Shown here: in pieces, positions 45,320 through 57,092 of the stretch
How the letters are laid out: each line of letters opens with the position of its first letter
How positions within the stretch are numbered: the stretch's first letter is position 1
Assembly: GCA_013368315.1 (NCBI GenBank)
Contig: JAACJM010000074.1
Coordinates: 294,203-358,202, forward strand
From: Tetrapyrgos nigripes
Taxonomy: Eukaryota > Basidiomycota > Agaricomycetes > Agaricales > Campanellaceae
Reading direction: 5' to 3'
Length of the DNA stretch: 64,000 bases
The notes under the pieces: generated by a model
What the model was told of the DNA's origin: nothing
What the model saw: only the letters and a program-made list of their open reading frames with translations
The model's database searches: none
Translations under genes and position numbers: made by a program

Positions 45320-47187
45320 ATGTCCTGTTCCAAACACGACGATCCGGAGTCTCCAGTTGCTTCTGATAGCCCAATGCTTATATTGCCAGAAGGTGGTCGC
45401 AGGGGATGGCTGACGGTGTTGGGAGCGTCAGTGCTTTCGTTTACAATTTTCGTTGCTGCATTTCTGATCATCTGTAGATTCCTCATCCAATTCTGTACAT
45501 ACGGGTGAGTTTTAGCCCAAACCATGCCGTTGAGTTGCCGACTGGTTCAGGTATACAACCTCGTTCGGTGTATATCAAGGTCAACAATTATCTTTTCTCA
45601 ATCCCTTGGCAAGTCGATGACTCACATCGATATCACTCAAGATTTCTACACCCGAGAATACCTGACGAACACGCCAGAATCAGCGGTATCGTGAGCCTTC
45701 CCTTCTCTCGACCTTCTACGCTCTCTGACGCTGACTGCACACAGATGGGTCGGTAGCATCAACGCATTCTTGTCCATTTCTTTTGGCATCGTTTCCGGTA
45801 GACTCTACGATATGGGTCACTTGTACGTCGTCCTAACCAACAAATCTCACTTTCTCCCGTACTCATCCTTTGGTTTTGTTATCGCAGCTACACCCTCCTC
45901 TACTTCGGATCCTGCTTAACCTCTCTTTCCCTCTTCCTACTCTCCCTCTGCCAACCCAACCACTTCTACCAAATCCTCCTCACTCAAGGCATCGGCGCCG
46001 GTCTCGGTTCCGGTATCACCTACGTCCCTACCATCAGTGTCGTCTCTCATGACTTTTCGGGAAAAGATCGGCTGCTGGCTATGACAGTCGTCGCATCAGG
46101 CTCCTCATTAGGCGCAGTGGTCCATCCTATCATGCTGAACAATCTCCTTCACAATGAGAGGCTGGGTCTGGGGTTTGGAAATGTCGTTAGGATAAGTGCG
46201 GGGATGATAACCGCATTGTTACTGATTGGGTGTGGATTGATGAGGACTCGAGGATCTGGAGCATTCCGGTCCAAAGAGAAAGCATTGAAGACGTCACGGT
46301 CAAATATTTTCAAGACTTTCAAGCAGTCCGCGAAGGATAAAGCCTATGTTGCAGCTACATTGGGGTAAGCCATCAGCTTCAGTTACTATTTCCTTCTGCC
46401 TCTGGCAGTCTATCTCACATCTCACGTCACTATAGGCTTTCCATCTTCGTCATCGGTTACTACCTTCCATTCTTCTACATCCAACTAGACGCTTCAGTCC
46501 GTGGTCTCAATACCACCTTCTCATTCTACTCCCTCGTCATCCTAAACGCCTCCTCCTTCTTCGGTCGCATCATCCCTGGGTTCCTTTCTCAAAAGTCTAA
46601 ACGATTCGGCGACGTTGGTTACATGCTAACCTTCTCAGTGTTTTGCTGTTCTGTTCTAATTTTCTCAATGATTGCCGTGAAGAGTATTGCTGGGTTCGTT
46701 GTTGTTGGGATTCTATATGGATTCTTCGCAGGTGCTTGTATGTGTCCGTTCACATACTCTACTGAGAGTGCTATCTGACTTCTTTTGTAAACGGCAGTCG
46801 TGGCACTAATGGCTCCACTAATAGCCATCCTCACTGAGGATCATTCAGAGTTAGGGTGAGTACATCCCTTGTGTACATTCGTATCATTTACCTCAGATGG
46901 AACCTGACTTTCTCTCAACTTCCGCCAGAGCCAGAATAGGCATCTCCTGGGCATTCGCTGGCCTAGGCGGTCTTATAGGTGGACCTATCGACGGTGCTCT
47001 CCTCAATCATTCTGCAGGCTCTGATCAATACGACTGGTGGAAGCCTGCCTTATTTAGTGGAATCATGGCATTAACTGGGTGCTTAATGTTCGGTTTCATG
47101 CTCCTCTTACTATCGAAGCGATCCAAATCCGAGACTGGAGCTGACAAGAGTATCATTGCTGACAGCCAAGAGAAGAGTGAAAAGTAG
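45320..47187 (+). CDS. MFS transporter, monocarboxylate (Mch/MCT)-type
   Basis: Twelve-helix transporter of the fungal monocarboxylate-permease-like family; substrate not determinable. The N-terminal tail MSCSKHDDPESPVASDSP leads to PEGGRRGWLTVLGA, then a 51-nt intron (45427-45477, GTCAGT...GTAG). Removing it yields the family signature GAFLIQFCTYGYTTSFGVYQ across the next junction. Later segments are SWVGSINAFLSISFGIVSGRLYD, LTQGIGAGLGSGITYVPTIS, a cytosolic loop (RSKEKALKTSRSNIF), and the second half (FFGRIIPGFLSQ, ISWAFAGLGGLIGGPIDGALL). The C-terminal tail ends at TAG 47187. The start could instead be the upstream in-frame ATG at 45272; I prefer 45320 because it gives a normal tail length. 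The gene is close to the divergently transcribed TPX2-like gene. Confidence 0.87.
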
Positions 47188-47291
47188 TTAAATTATCGAT
47201 ATCGCAGAACCATAGTTAACCGTCGAAACTAAACCTCAAAATATACAGTATCGTACATACGTGACGTTTTCATGCCGGCCCAATCCCATAC

Positions 47292-48109
47292 CTAGTAGTC
47301 ACTGTACCCAATATCTACAGTCCCAACCGGCGTTTCCACAACAACTTCATCTCCTGCCCACGAACCAACATCTCCAACCACATGCATATCCCCAACGAAA
47401 ATCCTCCGTTTCCTCATACCCGAATCCATCCAGCTCGTGTTTGCACTCAACTCTGGAGAAATGGAGACATGTCCGACAGACGTTGTAACGGTTATGAATC
47501 CATGGAAGGAATTAGGAAGAAGGAGGTTTATAGAGCCCATTTGAGTCGAGCATAAGAGGTGAAAAGGGAGGCGATTATATGCGCTTGAAGGAGCCTGAGT
47601 TGAGGATTCTCTCTACATGATCGGCATGACAATGTCCAGTCAGCGGTTTTACTCAGAAAGAGGTCATCGAAAGGCCCACACACCACTTTGACAAAAACAG
47701 CCCCAACCCTGGTTCTCACCTCCATATCCACTCTTCTTTTCGCGCTCGACTCCGTCTCAGAACCACCAAGGATCGTGATATCCGCATTGATCGCTCCTAC
47801 ACTCGCCTTTAGACTCAAATTCTTTCTATCCTCCTCCGTTTGTCCTATACCCAGAGACGGTAGCATGTATTTTGGTGGCATTGGTAGGAAAGGGTCCAGG
47901 AAATAGATTCCTTCCAGAGATCCAACAGGTTGACGGATGGAGAGGTAGTTGGCTGCCTGTGGATGGGATCTGCTTCTAGTACTCGTGGGTCGTTGTGTTC
48001 CGAAAGTGTATGGGGGTGGAGGAGGTTCATCGATGGGGTTGGTAACAGGAGGAATAGGACTCTTCACGTCCTTAGGAATGGTAGCGGGGGGGTCGTCTCG
48101 GATTATCAT
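47292..48109 (-). CDS. DUF7330-family protein
   Basis: Two exons (48109-47684 and 47612-47292, intron 71 nt) give 248 residues. The N-terminus is Pro-rich (DEPPPPPYTFG). The body contains KASVGAINADITILGG, a strand-rich region, and MGSINLLLPNSFHGFITVTT, followed by FVGDM and GDEVVVETPVGTVDIGY. These alternating G-x-I/V-x-V repeats are typical of DUF7330, a basidiomycete family related to putative adhesin-like beta repeats. There is no signal peptide. Function is unknown. It is convergent with the MFS gene, only 104 bases away. Confidence 0.78.
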
Positions 48110-48940
48110 GGTAAGCTGCTGGACAAGGGAAGTTTGGGGTGAAGACGAATGCAGTCTCAGTATATATAACTAACCGCGCCGAAGTCAAATGACGACTGCG
48201 ACCCTGTCAGGAGTTTGTATGTACGCAGCAACCCTCGTGAACGATATCAATGTGCCAAGGCCCAACAGAAACGATCTTTACTGCGTACAGTACATACTAG
48301 TGAGTCGTGGCGTGCAATGCACAGACAACGAGGGTTCCTTAGTCCCAGCACAGTTAATACGCTCCTCATCACCAACTCATCACACAAAAGTACATCCTAT
48401 TATAATCGTATTTTGGACATTATATCAGACCATGGTCTGATACAACCAGATTAGAATCACTAAAATCCAGCTAGAATCCAGATCTATTGTAGATAGAACT
48501 GGGCTGAAATGTTTGCAGTGATTATAACAGACCGTCATTTTGTGTGATAGGCCTCCTCCTTTTAAAAATAAAGCGGCAATAAGATAGGGGCTATGTACCC
48601 ACTGACATAATGGCGATTAGTCATCAACTGCTCGCAGATTTGACCCTTATTCACTCTCCTCCGCCATTTACTGAGCTTGAAGAAAGGACTCTTGGCGAGT
48701 ATTCCGAATGCCCATGATAAGGATATGTGGCTAGTATCTAGGCGTAGATCGCCGGCTGTATTTGGGCTGTATGGTTCTCAGTCCTATCCTAGTATACTGG
48801 ACATTTAGTAGATTAACCGGACTAGCGGCAAAACATTTTTAACCGGAGTCATAACAAGTGAGTCGTCGGCAGAATTCATGTATGCTACTCAGTATGGCTC
48901 ATTAGATCAGCGAAAGCAAGGAATGCTGCCTTCCTAAGCG
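48110..48940. other. Intergenic between divergent genes
   Basis: About 0.8 kb between the DUF7330 gene (-) and the reductase gene (+). It contains promoter sequence for both (a TATATATA run near 48160 on the DUF7330 side and the TATA box below) and no recognised gene. Confidence 0.5.
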
Positions 48941-48948
48941 TATAAAAG
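48941..48948 (+). promoter_or_regulatory. TATA box
   Basis: TATAAAAG, 40-47 bases upstream of the ATG at 48988 of the NADP-dependent reductase gene, implying a very short 5' leader. Confidence 0.6.
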
Positions 48949-48987
48949 GCGCGACGAAGCTGCAGACATGTCTCATAACATCTCACA

Positions 48988-50496
48988 ATGGCCCCAGTCC
49001 GCAACGCAAAAATCATTTTCAATCAACCTCTCGCGGGTATGCACGCTCTTCTGCTTTTTGCAGCTTGAAAGCATCGCTCAACCAGATCTTTTCTTTACAC
49101 AGGTCTCCCCGAACCTGGCAAAACTACCACTTACGATACATCAAGTACCATTGACCTAGACGCGATTCCCTTGAGTGGAGGTGTCCTGGTGAAGGTTTTG
49201 AGTCTCTCAGTCGAACCTCTCACGGCTGGCCTCATGATGGGTCCGAACAAGCCTGCTTCAATTCCGGTGGGTGAATCGCTTTATTCCTCATGTTTTCGTG
49301 TAGGTAATGGAGTCTTGTCTACCTAGCTCCCTGCATATCAGGAAGGTCAACCGTAAGCTTAGCTTCTCCTAGCTTTAAAGCCAGCTGCTCTTCATTCTCA
49401 TTGTTTTTGCAGGACATTCGGTTTTGGCGTTGGAAAGGTCCTCAGGTCGGAGAACGAAGGATTCCAGAAAGGAGACTATATTGTTTCTCCTGTACTTGGT
49501 ACGCTTCTCCACTTCCACTGATACGCTACACTATCGTTCTCATTTACACTTACATTCAAAATGATTCTTCAGAACACGCCGAGTACACAATCCCCACCCA
49601 CCTCAACTTTTTGCAAAAAATTGTTCCGGAACCGGGTCTCCCACCTTCAGTGTACATCGGTGCAGCAGGCATGCCTGGTCAAACGGCGTTTTATGGATGG
49701 AAGGAATACTCAAAGGCGAAGAAGGTGCGTTAATAGAATCTGCTGTCCTCCAGTCATACTGACGAACACATCTCTACTATAGGGAGAAACCCTCTTTGTC
49801 TCAACAGCTGCAGGCCCCGTCGGTTCCATAATTCTTCAACTTGCCAAACGTGAAGGAATGAAAGTCATCGCCTCGGCTGGGACTGATGAGAAAGTCAAAT
49901 TGGTGAAGAGTCTCGGGGCGGATGTTGCCTTTAACTACAAGACTACTAGTGTTGACGAAGTCCTACAAAAGGAGGGTCCTATTGATGTGTGAGTTCCTTT
50001 TCGACGCAGTGGGATAACCGAAAGCGAGCGCTGGTATCTTTTGCATATTGTAGCTACTGGGACAACGTAGGCGGATCTACCCTCGACGCCGCATTGGGCA
50101 ACGCCGCTCTCCACGCCAGATTCATAGAATGTGGAATGATTTCTCAATTGACTGATCAAACGGGCAACGGTGCGAATATGAAGGTTTGTCCCTCTCCCTA
50201 CTCACCACACCTTAATCGTACCATGAGCCTCACTACTCCCTCCCCTGATTCTGTAGAATCTGGCAAACATCGTCATGCGACGCATCATCCTATCTGGGTT
50301 CATCGGCAATGACCCCTTCCTCCTGGAGCACTGGGAGAAGGAGTTTAACGAGACTATCCCAAAATTGCTTGCGAAAGGAGAGCTGCAGTATGTCGAGGAT
50401 CGGACGGTGGGGTTGGAACACGTTACAGCGGGGTTGGCTGAAGTATTGGTTGGGAAGAATATGGGGAAGAAGATTATTGTGGTTAGCGAGGAGTAA
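48988..50496 (+). CDS. NADP-dependent alkenal/prostaglandin-reductase-like oxidoreductase (MDR, zinc-free)
   Basis: Medium-chain dehydrogenase/reductase of the 2-alkenal (PTGR/leukotriene B4 12-hydroxydehydrogenase-like) group, which reduces the C=C bond of alpha,beta-unsaturated carbonyls with NADPH. Multiple exons begin MAPVRNAKIIFNQPLAGLPE and include TIDLDAIPLSGGVLVKVLSL, GFGVGKVLRSEN, AAGMPGQTAFYGWKEYSKAK, the Rossmann motif AAGPVGSIILQLAKREG, LGADVAFNYKT and VYWDNVGGSTLDAAL. Further stretches are FIECGMISQ and the C-terminal EDRTVGLEHVTAGLAEVLVG. The end is TAA 50496. One oddity: the usual N-terminal DPYLRGRM of the family reads EPLTAGLM, which may alter substrate or cofactor contact. 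Cytosolic; a detoxification or biosynthetic role cannot be separated. Confidence 0.88.
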
Positions 50497-50861
50497 GTAG
50501 GCGGAAGAAAAGGCACGCTGGTAGGGTTTACTGTATTGTTACGATATCTCAGTCTGGGAAAAGAAGACACTCAGCTGACGACTCACAACGAATCACGTGT
50601 AGACGACCCCTATTTGTTTGCGCTGTCTTGCGCTTCCTTCTTTGCCATCTTAACTCTTCGTGGAGGCGAACAGGAAATCTTCTCTGGCCGTCCTTCTACG
50701 ACTTCTCTCGATTCTGCGTCGCTAGTCAGATGCATAATGATACTACATCACTATCTGAAGTTTGAACCAATATCGTCATAGCGTGGATGAGGCTGTGTAC
50801 TGCTCCAGTACAAATACCAGCAGCCTGCGCAGTTAGTATACACACTTGACTCCCCATCAAA
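50497..50861. other. Intergenic
   Basis: 365 bases between two plus-strand genes, holding the 3' end of the reductase and the promoter of the F-box-like gene. No gene recognised. Confidence 0.5.
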
Positions 50862-52199
50862 ATGACCTCTCCCGAGTCCTCCATCCTCAACTATCTTGAC
50901 GATGACGTTCTGGGAGTTATTTGTGGATTCTTGCAATCGACACTAGAGGACACGTCTTCCAGAAGAAGTCCCAAGCTTGTAGAAGGCGTACAGGTAAGTA
51001 ATTGCTTCACAAATCATATAAAACTCGATAGAAGGAACATTTGATATTCTTCCCAGAAATCTCCGTTCGACTCTCTCTCACGGACATGCAAGCGGCTCAG
51101 GACTCATTCTCTACCCTTCATATTCAAGCATTTCATGTTATACTGCTTCGGGAACAATCCATGGGACCGTGCCATGGCGAAACTGAAGGACTGGAATCCT
51201 GACTACTCGTCCTACGTCCAGTAAGCTGATCTCATTTATGCTCTGAATCGGCTGAATCTGATGAGACATCTCTTCAGGGAAATCCATCTTCGCTTTGAGC
51301 TGGGTTACAAGGAAGATCCAGAACCTTTCGCAGAGAAACTGCCCGACACACTCGCGAAAGTGTTATCGAGAATCTCAACTTCCAGCTCGCACCTCTACAA
51401 ATTTTCATGCATTATCAACGAAGACCGTGCTCATCTGTTTCGCGATGCTTTTTCTCGACACAATCTCGCGTTTCCGACGGTCAAGCAGTTGATCGTTGGT
51501 CCGTACAACGACTTCGCAGTCAAACTTTGTCCCAATACAGATTACCTCTCTGTCAATGACTGGGTTTGGCTTCACTCCAAGAAGGCTGGACCGTCCAGGG
51601 AACATTCTTTCAACCTCATCAAGGAGGCTAGGACTCTTCCACACCTAAAAGTCTTCATTATAATGGAGCGGTGGTCTGAGAAGCTCTTGGAAGGTATATT
51701 ACAAGTCATCGTACATATTGTGTCGTTGCTCATAGATCGACCGCAGCGTTGTACGATGCAGTCCCGCGCATTCAGATACTCGTCATCCCAGCGTCTATTT
51801 TGATGGATTTTGAGGTATGTGAGCCTTCTAATTAAAAGAATTCAGCTACTAACTCGTTTAAATTTTTTCATCCAGAATTTCGTCATGCATCTCTCTCGAT
51901 TCCGCCACGTCGAGATACTTTCTATCCCCTGTGCTTCTCAGCTACGTCTAGGATTCAACCCCCCTAGGTGTGGTAATATATACATGGGTCCTCGCGGTGG
52001 TGAAGTGCGTAAACGGGTCGAACAGCAAGGGCAAGCGGCTCAAGAGCGTGCGGCGACAGAGATTTTCGACAAATGCCCTTTGCTCAAGGAGCTTTGGTTT
52101 GATGGCCATGTGAAAGTGACGCAGAAGGATTACGACGGTCTTGGTAAGAGGAAGAGGGAGTTGGAATATGACAGTGAAAGTAGCTGTCCATGGATCTGA
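50862..52199 (+). CDS. F-box-like protein of unknown target
   Basis: At least five exons; internal boundaries near 50993/51057, 51221/51278, 51692/51737 and 51812/51876 are estimates. The N-terminus MTSPESSILNYLDDDVLGVI then CGFLQSTL resembles an F-box first helix. After the first intron SPFDSLSRTCKRLRTHSLPF gives the second F-box helix and the characteristic CKRLR. The rest has repeated hydrophobic strands (LYKFSCIINE, VKQLIVGPYNDF, LPHLKVFIIMERW, IQILVIPASILMDFE, RHVEILSIPC, LLKELWFDGHVKV), probably degenerate leucine-rich repeats. A stop follows at 52199. It is likely an SCF adaptor-type protein, but the target is unknown. This is the second such gene in the window and is not close in sequence to the one at 25.1 kb. 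Confidence 0.65.
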
Positions 52200-52825
52200 A
52201 AGGTATTCTTTCTGTTCCCCTTCAATCAGGGCAATCGTAGCAGAAGAAAGAGTAATAAACCCAACCGTACCCAGATGGAGGATATGATTGACACGCTTTC
52301 CGTACTATATGTAGGCCGTATAGGGGCTAGATCGCGACGCTTTTTCCCAGGCCCCTTTTTCAAGTGTTTCTCGCCATGCGCACATCTTACACCATTTTTT
52401 TGCTTTCAAGACGCAAGAGACAGAGTCAATATTTGCATTTCATTCACATGTATTTCGACAGTACCAAATCTTGCACTTACATATGTACACCCACAACATA
52501 CTAGCTGGACTGAACGGATTTGACCATCATGACGATCCCTTTGTATTCCTCTCTCCGATCAGACTTGATTGATCTACGGGAGGATGTAGGATGTGCCCAG
52601 TCAGAGACGATCAAAGATTATTCATTAGTTTGCTATAGGTAAGTGCTTGTATCTAGGAGCGATATTAGAAGTATGCAAGCAACCGGATTACTTGTGGACA
52701 GGATGAAAGGAGGGAAATTATAGTCGTCGACTACAGCTATGAATAAATAATAGTATGAATAAATAGATATTAGAGAAGTTTGAAAAAAAAAAAAAAAAGG
52801 ACAAACAAGGCAGTTCCTGGCAGGA
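52200..52825. other. Intergenic with poly-A tract between convergent genes
   Basis: No gene recognised. A run of about 17 A lies near 52782-52798, preceded by AATAAATAATA-type AT-rich sequence; it lies just beyond the stop of the DUF6593 gene. Confidence 0.5.
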
Positions 52826-53505
52826 TCAATCAATCGGTCTACCGCTTTGAAGTAGAACGGTGGCGATCAAGCAAACGGGAAGTAACCCAGCTTGTGCCGC
52901 CAAAGAATCGATTTCGAGGATGAGAGCCCTTCCATTTTTAAAGATCCTGGCCACTAGCGCTGGCTTTCCTGGATTTCTGGTTGAGAAAAGCTAATTTAAT
53001 ATGTTAGAACCATCGGGAATTTAATACGAAAGCACTTGATGATTCGACTTACAGAGAGACAACCCTTGGCTGGAATCCAACTGAGTTGCTGGTTTCCAAA
53101 AAGCATTACCCGATGGCTGAGTAGACATAGGATGTCGATCAGCGACGACTCCGAAGGATTTCCAGCCGAATTTAACACATACCTCTTGTCGGGCGACAGC
53201 CGAAGAAAGCCCGAGGCGGACTGTTTTACCACAGAGCCACGAACCTCCACTTTGGGAGGCCGACTCCATTCGATGATAGCAGCGCCATTTCCATCCGCTG
53301 TCTTCAACATGGTGTAGCCAGATTCTGTGTCCACTGAATATTGGGGAACATTTCCTGGATCAAAAATGATCGAGTTTAAAACATCGTCGTTGTTGGATGT
53401 GAAAGCGAATGATAACATGTTTGTGGGTTGACCGGTGAAAGGAAGAGCTCCGTATACCGAAGGACCCTGACCGCCTTCAGTGCGCCATGCGTCGTATGGG
53501 TTCAT
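52826..53505 (-). CDS. DUF6593-family protein
   Basis: Three exons (53505-53183, 53116-53053, 52990-52826; introns of 66 and 62 nt) total 552 nt and 183 residues. Landmarks: MNPYDAWRTEGGQGPSVYG at the start, LSFAFTSNNDDVLNSIIFDP, YSVDTESGYTMLKTADGNG, AAIIEWSRPPKVEVRG, then LFGNQQLSWIP, PALVARIFKNGRALILEID, and a final hydrophobic segment LLPVCLIATVLLQ. This strand order (LxFxxxNPxxxxIxD, IEWxxxPxVxxxG, LARFxxxxxxLEIxxxG) is that of DUF6593, a common basidiomycete beta-rich family of unknown function with similarity to LURP-like folds. A TATA box precedes it. Confidence 0.78.
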
Positions 53506-53605
53506 GTTCGTAGCGTAAATCGTGAGGTTGAAAAGGGAAAGGGATGGTAAAACGAGGAGAAGTAGAAGGCGATTTGGATGTCGGATTGGATCTTTGACAT
53601 CTAGG

Positions 53606-53612
53606 TTTTATA
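53606..53612 (-). promoter_or_regulatory. TATA box
   Basis: TATAAAA on the minus strand, about 100 bases upstream of the ATG at 53505 of the DUF6593 gene. Confidence 0.5.
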
Positions 53613-55122
53613 TGCAAGCGAATGCTCTACTTTTGCGGCAAAGAGACTCAATGTTCAAGCTCATATGAGATGTCTCCATACTAGAGATAGTAGGCGTGCA
53701 TCCATCTATTTGGGAAAAAAATTGAATGGCGGTTCGTTGAAGTTCTCAACATCGCCCAGTCTCAGTGTGACTACGGAAGACACAGCTCCGTATCATTGAT
53801 TGTCTGCTGAGTGTAGAAACGAGTCCACTTCTCTCCTCCAACGGCCGTATCAGGGATACCTGTCTCGTTTCGACAAACACCCACCCATTGGCTCACTGGG
53901 CGGCAAAGTAACTCCAGCCTTTAGTTGTACCTTTTCCAAATATCTCTTGATGGTAGGCACATCACGGAACTACAAACATGGTAAAAGCATCGATGTATAT
54001 GCTTGCATCGTACTCCATAATGGACCGATGCAACTGCATACATCCACTACATCTTCAAACTATGATGGTCTTTGATGGCCAGCATATGCATGCATGGCAA
54101 TGTCGTCCAATTCCGTGATGCAAGCCAAATTCCGTGGCATCGTCATTGAAACTGACCAGCGAGCTTTGTTCTGGGATGCCGGGGGATGAAATAGTGGTGC
54201 CACTTTGATTGGAGTTGTTTCGCTGCCGGTACATAGGTCTTTTTGCGGTGCATCATCGAGTTCAATATGGGTACTTGGTAATCGAAATGCGTAATCGTCT
54301 CTCTTCGCCTACAGTCCAAACACTGACAGAATACAAAGCAGACCATATATGTAGTGGGCGAGTATATCAAGTCTATACAGTTCCAGATGATCGGTGGATC
54401 AAAATATTCCCGATTGAGGGTGACTGCCCTTTTGAAGAGATCGTCTTAGAGATGTATAAATATGCATATTTCACTGAGCCAGCAAACTAATGGTCTCAAA
54501 GGTTGAAGACGAGGAAAAAGGGGGCGAAAATCCAGTTGCCACAACTTCCATCATCACCGTTCCGGATCACTGCCACGTGAGTTGATGATGTCTACGTTCT
54601 TGTATTTTTTGCATAGAGTCAAACAAGGTTGACTGGGATACATCCTCCAGCATGCACTGGTCAAGTTCTCCAACTCGGGAGTCGCTAAACCAAGGTTCTC
54701 CGAAAGACTACGTGAGCTGTTTCACATTCAACTTTGTTGCCGGAGGTTCATCCGCCAGACGGAGATACACAAGCCATCTTGCCCGAAAATCTTCAAGTTC
54801 ACGGCCGAGATCCACGTTATTTCCCAAGTATCATAGCATCATCTTTTTTTTATCTTTGGTGTTGGAAAGGCCAGCTCGGCCTTTCTCTTGCAGATTAGAG
54901 ACTAGCGATTGAGCTGAGTAAAACACATTGAAGGGGTCCTAGGAACCTACCTGGCCTGTTTGTTCCCTCGAAATACGCGTAAGCTGTCGGCAATGGCGAT
55001 GGCCAACCTGAATCGATATCGTCAGAGTGGATTACGGAAAACTGTAAAGTTTCCCAATTCAGATCTCAAGAATGTACTAGAGAAGGCTGAGTAGAATCCA
55101 TGCATTGGATCATCAGTTTTCC

Positions 55123-55213
55123 TTAGACTCGAGCCAGTCACTTCTGCAAAAGTTTGATGAAAGGTCGATCAAACCGCTTGGTTCGCCTTTGCAAAAGAGT
55201 GGCTCGAGTCTAA
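55123..55213. mobile_element. 91-bp MITE with TIRs and 7-bp duplication
   Basis: Ends TTAGACTCGAGCCA and TGGCTCGAGTCTAA are exact inverted repeats, extended inward by a weaker match (CTTCTGCAAAAG against the complement of CTTTTGCAAAG). A perfect direct repeat GTTTTCC flanks it (55116-55122 and 55214-55220). No coding capacity. Confidence 0.72.
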
Positions 55214-55548
55214 GTTTTCCTCTATTTTTCTTCGAAGCTAAAGCCGGAGGTGCCGGACCGAGTGCAGCAACAGATCAGGTGATCGCGTAATACAAGACGA
55301 TAATTGAGTCGAAATTGGCAAGCATCCAGTTTTTCATCGACTTGTCCAGTGTCAAGACTCACGATGGAGTGTTGAGATTATCAGGTATGCCTTATAGTGT
55401 CTCTTCCTATCTTTGTTCTATGGACTCAATCTCTCAATAAGAATGGCGCTAAGGAGCTGCGAAAACACCGAGCTTCGCCGCGCGGAACCGGACTCGCACG
55501 GAATTCGAAATTATATCCTCTCTTATAAGAAGCATGTGAAGAGCTCAA

Positions 55549-56675
55549 ATGAATATACCGTTCACCATGTCCTTCGTTCTTCCTGAGCCCTTTGCCTCGA
55601 TTCCCCGCTCTTCGTTGCTCTTCGGTCCTTCTCCAATCCACAAACTGGACCGTATGACCGCAGATCTTGGCGGCAAGGTCACCATTTGGGCTAAAAGAGA
55701 CGACTGCAATTCCGGGCTTGCATTTGGAGGAAATAAGACTAGGAAGCTGGAGTACTTACTTGCAGATGCGTTGGCCAAGGGTGCAGATACGCTTGTGAGT
55801 ATTGGAGGTGTGCAGAGCAATCACACGAGACAGGTCGCGGCAGTTGCTGCGAAAGCTGGATTGAAGGTGCGTCCTTGGGATGTACTCGGTTTCTGGACCC
55901 TTAGCTCAACTTTTTCGAACAGGCGAAACTTGTCCAGGAACACTGGGTTGACTGGTCAGATCCCGTCTATGACAAAGTTGGAAACCTCCAACTGTCTCGA
56001 CTCATGGGTGCAGAACCTCGTCTGGACCCTTCCATCTTCGGTATCGAGCACAAACCGACGGCCCAGTCACTCACTGAAGAAGTCACTGCAGCTGGAGGCA
56101 AACCTTACTACATTCCCGCTGGTGCTTCGGATCATCCTCTTGGTGGTATGGGTTTTGCTCGATGGGCCTTTGAAGTTGTCGCTCAAGAGAAGGAGCTGGG
56201 GGTCTTTTTCGACACTATCATCGTCTGCGCTGTTACGGGCTCGACTTTTGCCGGGATGATCGCGGGTTTCAAGCTCCTTGCCAAGCTCAACCCTTCTGAT
56301 CCACCACGTCATGTTATTGGTGTAGATGCCTCGGCGAAGCCAGCTGAGACGAAGACTCAGGTGTTGCGTATCGCTAAGAATACAGCAGGACAGATAGGGT
56401 TGAAAGAAGAAGATATTACGGATGATGATGTGATTTTAGACGAGAGGTATCATGCAGGCGTTTATGGTATTCCGGATAGGCAAACGGTGGAGGCTATCAA
56501 ATATGGCGCTCGTATGGATGCGTTCATTACCGATCCAGTATATGAGGGTAAAAGCTTGGCTGGAATGATTGATATGATCAAGAAAGGAGAGATCAGTGGA
56601 GGTAATGTTTTGTATGCTCATTTAGGGGGTCAGCTTGCTCTGAATGCATATTCGGATATGGAATCGAGGGTGTAG
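55549..56675 (+). CDS. acdS: 1-aminocyclopropane-1-carboxylate (ACC) deaminase
   Basis: PLP enzyme that splits ACC, the ethylene precursor of plants, into 2-oxobutanoate and ammonia. Two exons (55549-55866 and 55923-56675, intron 56 nt) give 356 residues; a second ATG at 55567 would give 350. Landmarks: [40 protein letters not shown] (the Lys in GGNKTRK binds PLP), [51 protein letters not shown], and [12 protein letters not shown] with the Tyr-Glu pair that separates true ACC deaminases from D-cysteine desulfhydrases. The C-terminus [14 protein letters not shown] is also of the family. Likely cytosolic. It could lower plant ethylene during root or wood association, or feed ammonia to the fungus. 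The family is common in bacteria and patchy in fungi. Confidence 0.94.
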
Positions 56676-57092
56676 GGTACCTTGTAACAGTTTTCATTCT
56701 GTAATATGGACAATGTAAATGGCAAGTCGGATTTATTCTCCTGAGGGTGTCGTCACAATAGCTGTTGAGGCAAATTGGCGCGTCAACTGCATTTTGAGGC
56801 CTTTCCATTTGCGTATTGGCATTGTGTACGCAGTTTGTCTTGCATGCACAGTTTCTCAAACTTTTCACGACCAGATTCGTCAAAAAAGGAAAAGTTTTGA
56901 CTGTGTAACATTTGACGGTATCGCTGCTAATTATACAAGTACTAGACTGGACATAGTATAAGGTATGAGAATCTGACCAAAACTGAAATGAACTAAACGG
57001 AGGGTATGTATGATAACCAGCGACAGAAAAACGGAAGAAACGTACAAGTATCTCTCCTTCAGAAGGTCTGGAAATGACAAATGGAGACAACA
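56676..57092. other. Intergenic between convergent genes
   Basis: 417 bases between the stop of the ACC deaminase (+) and that of the large disordered gene (-). No gene or repeat recognised; 3' UTRs are expected here. Confidence 0.5.

Larger units (their letters stand above)
53506..55548. other. Intergenic, holds a small MITE
   Basis: About 2 kb between two divergent genes. The frames at 53800-54075 and 54209-54490 show no motifs. The only structured item is the element at 55123-55213. The left end contains the DUF6593 gene promoter. Confidence 0.45.

Noticed and set aside
52782..52798. Poly-A run as a retroposon tail
   Set aside because: No target duplication or 5' body found; more likely AT-rich 3' flank of the DUF6593 gene.
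54209..54490. Plus-strand 93-codon frame
   Set aside because: No known motif; start region not conserved in character; insufficient to call a gene.
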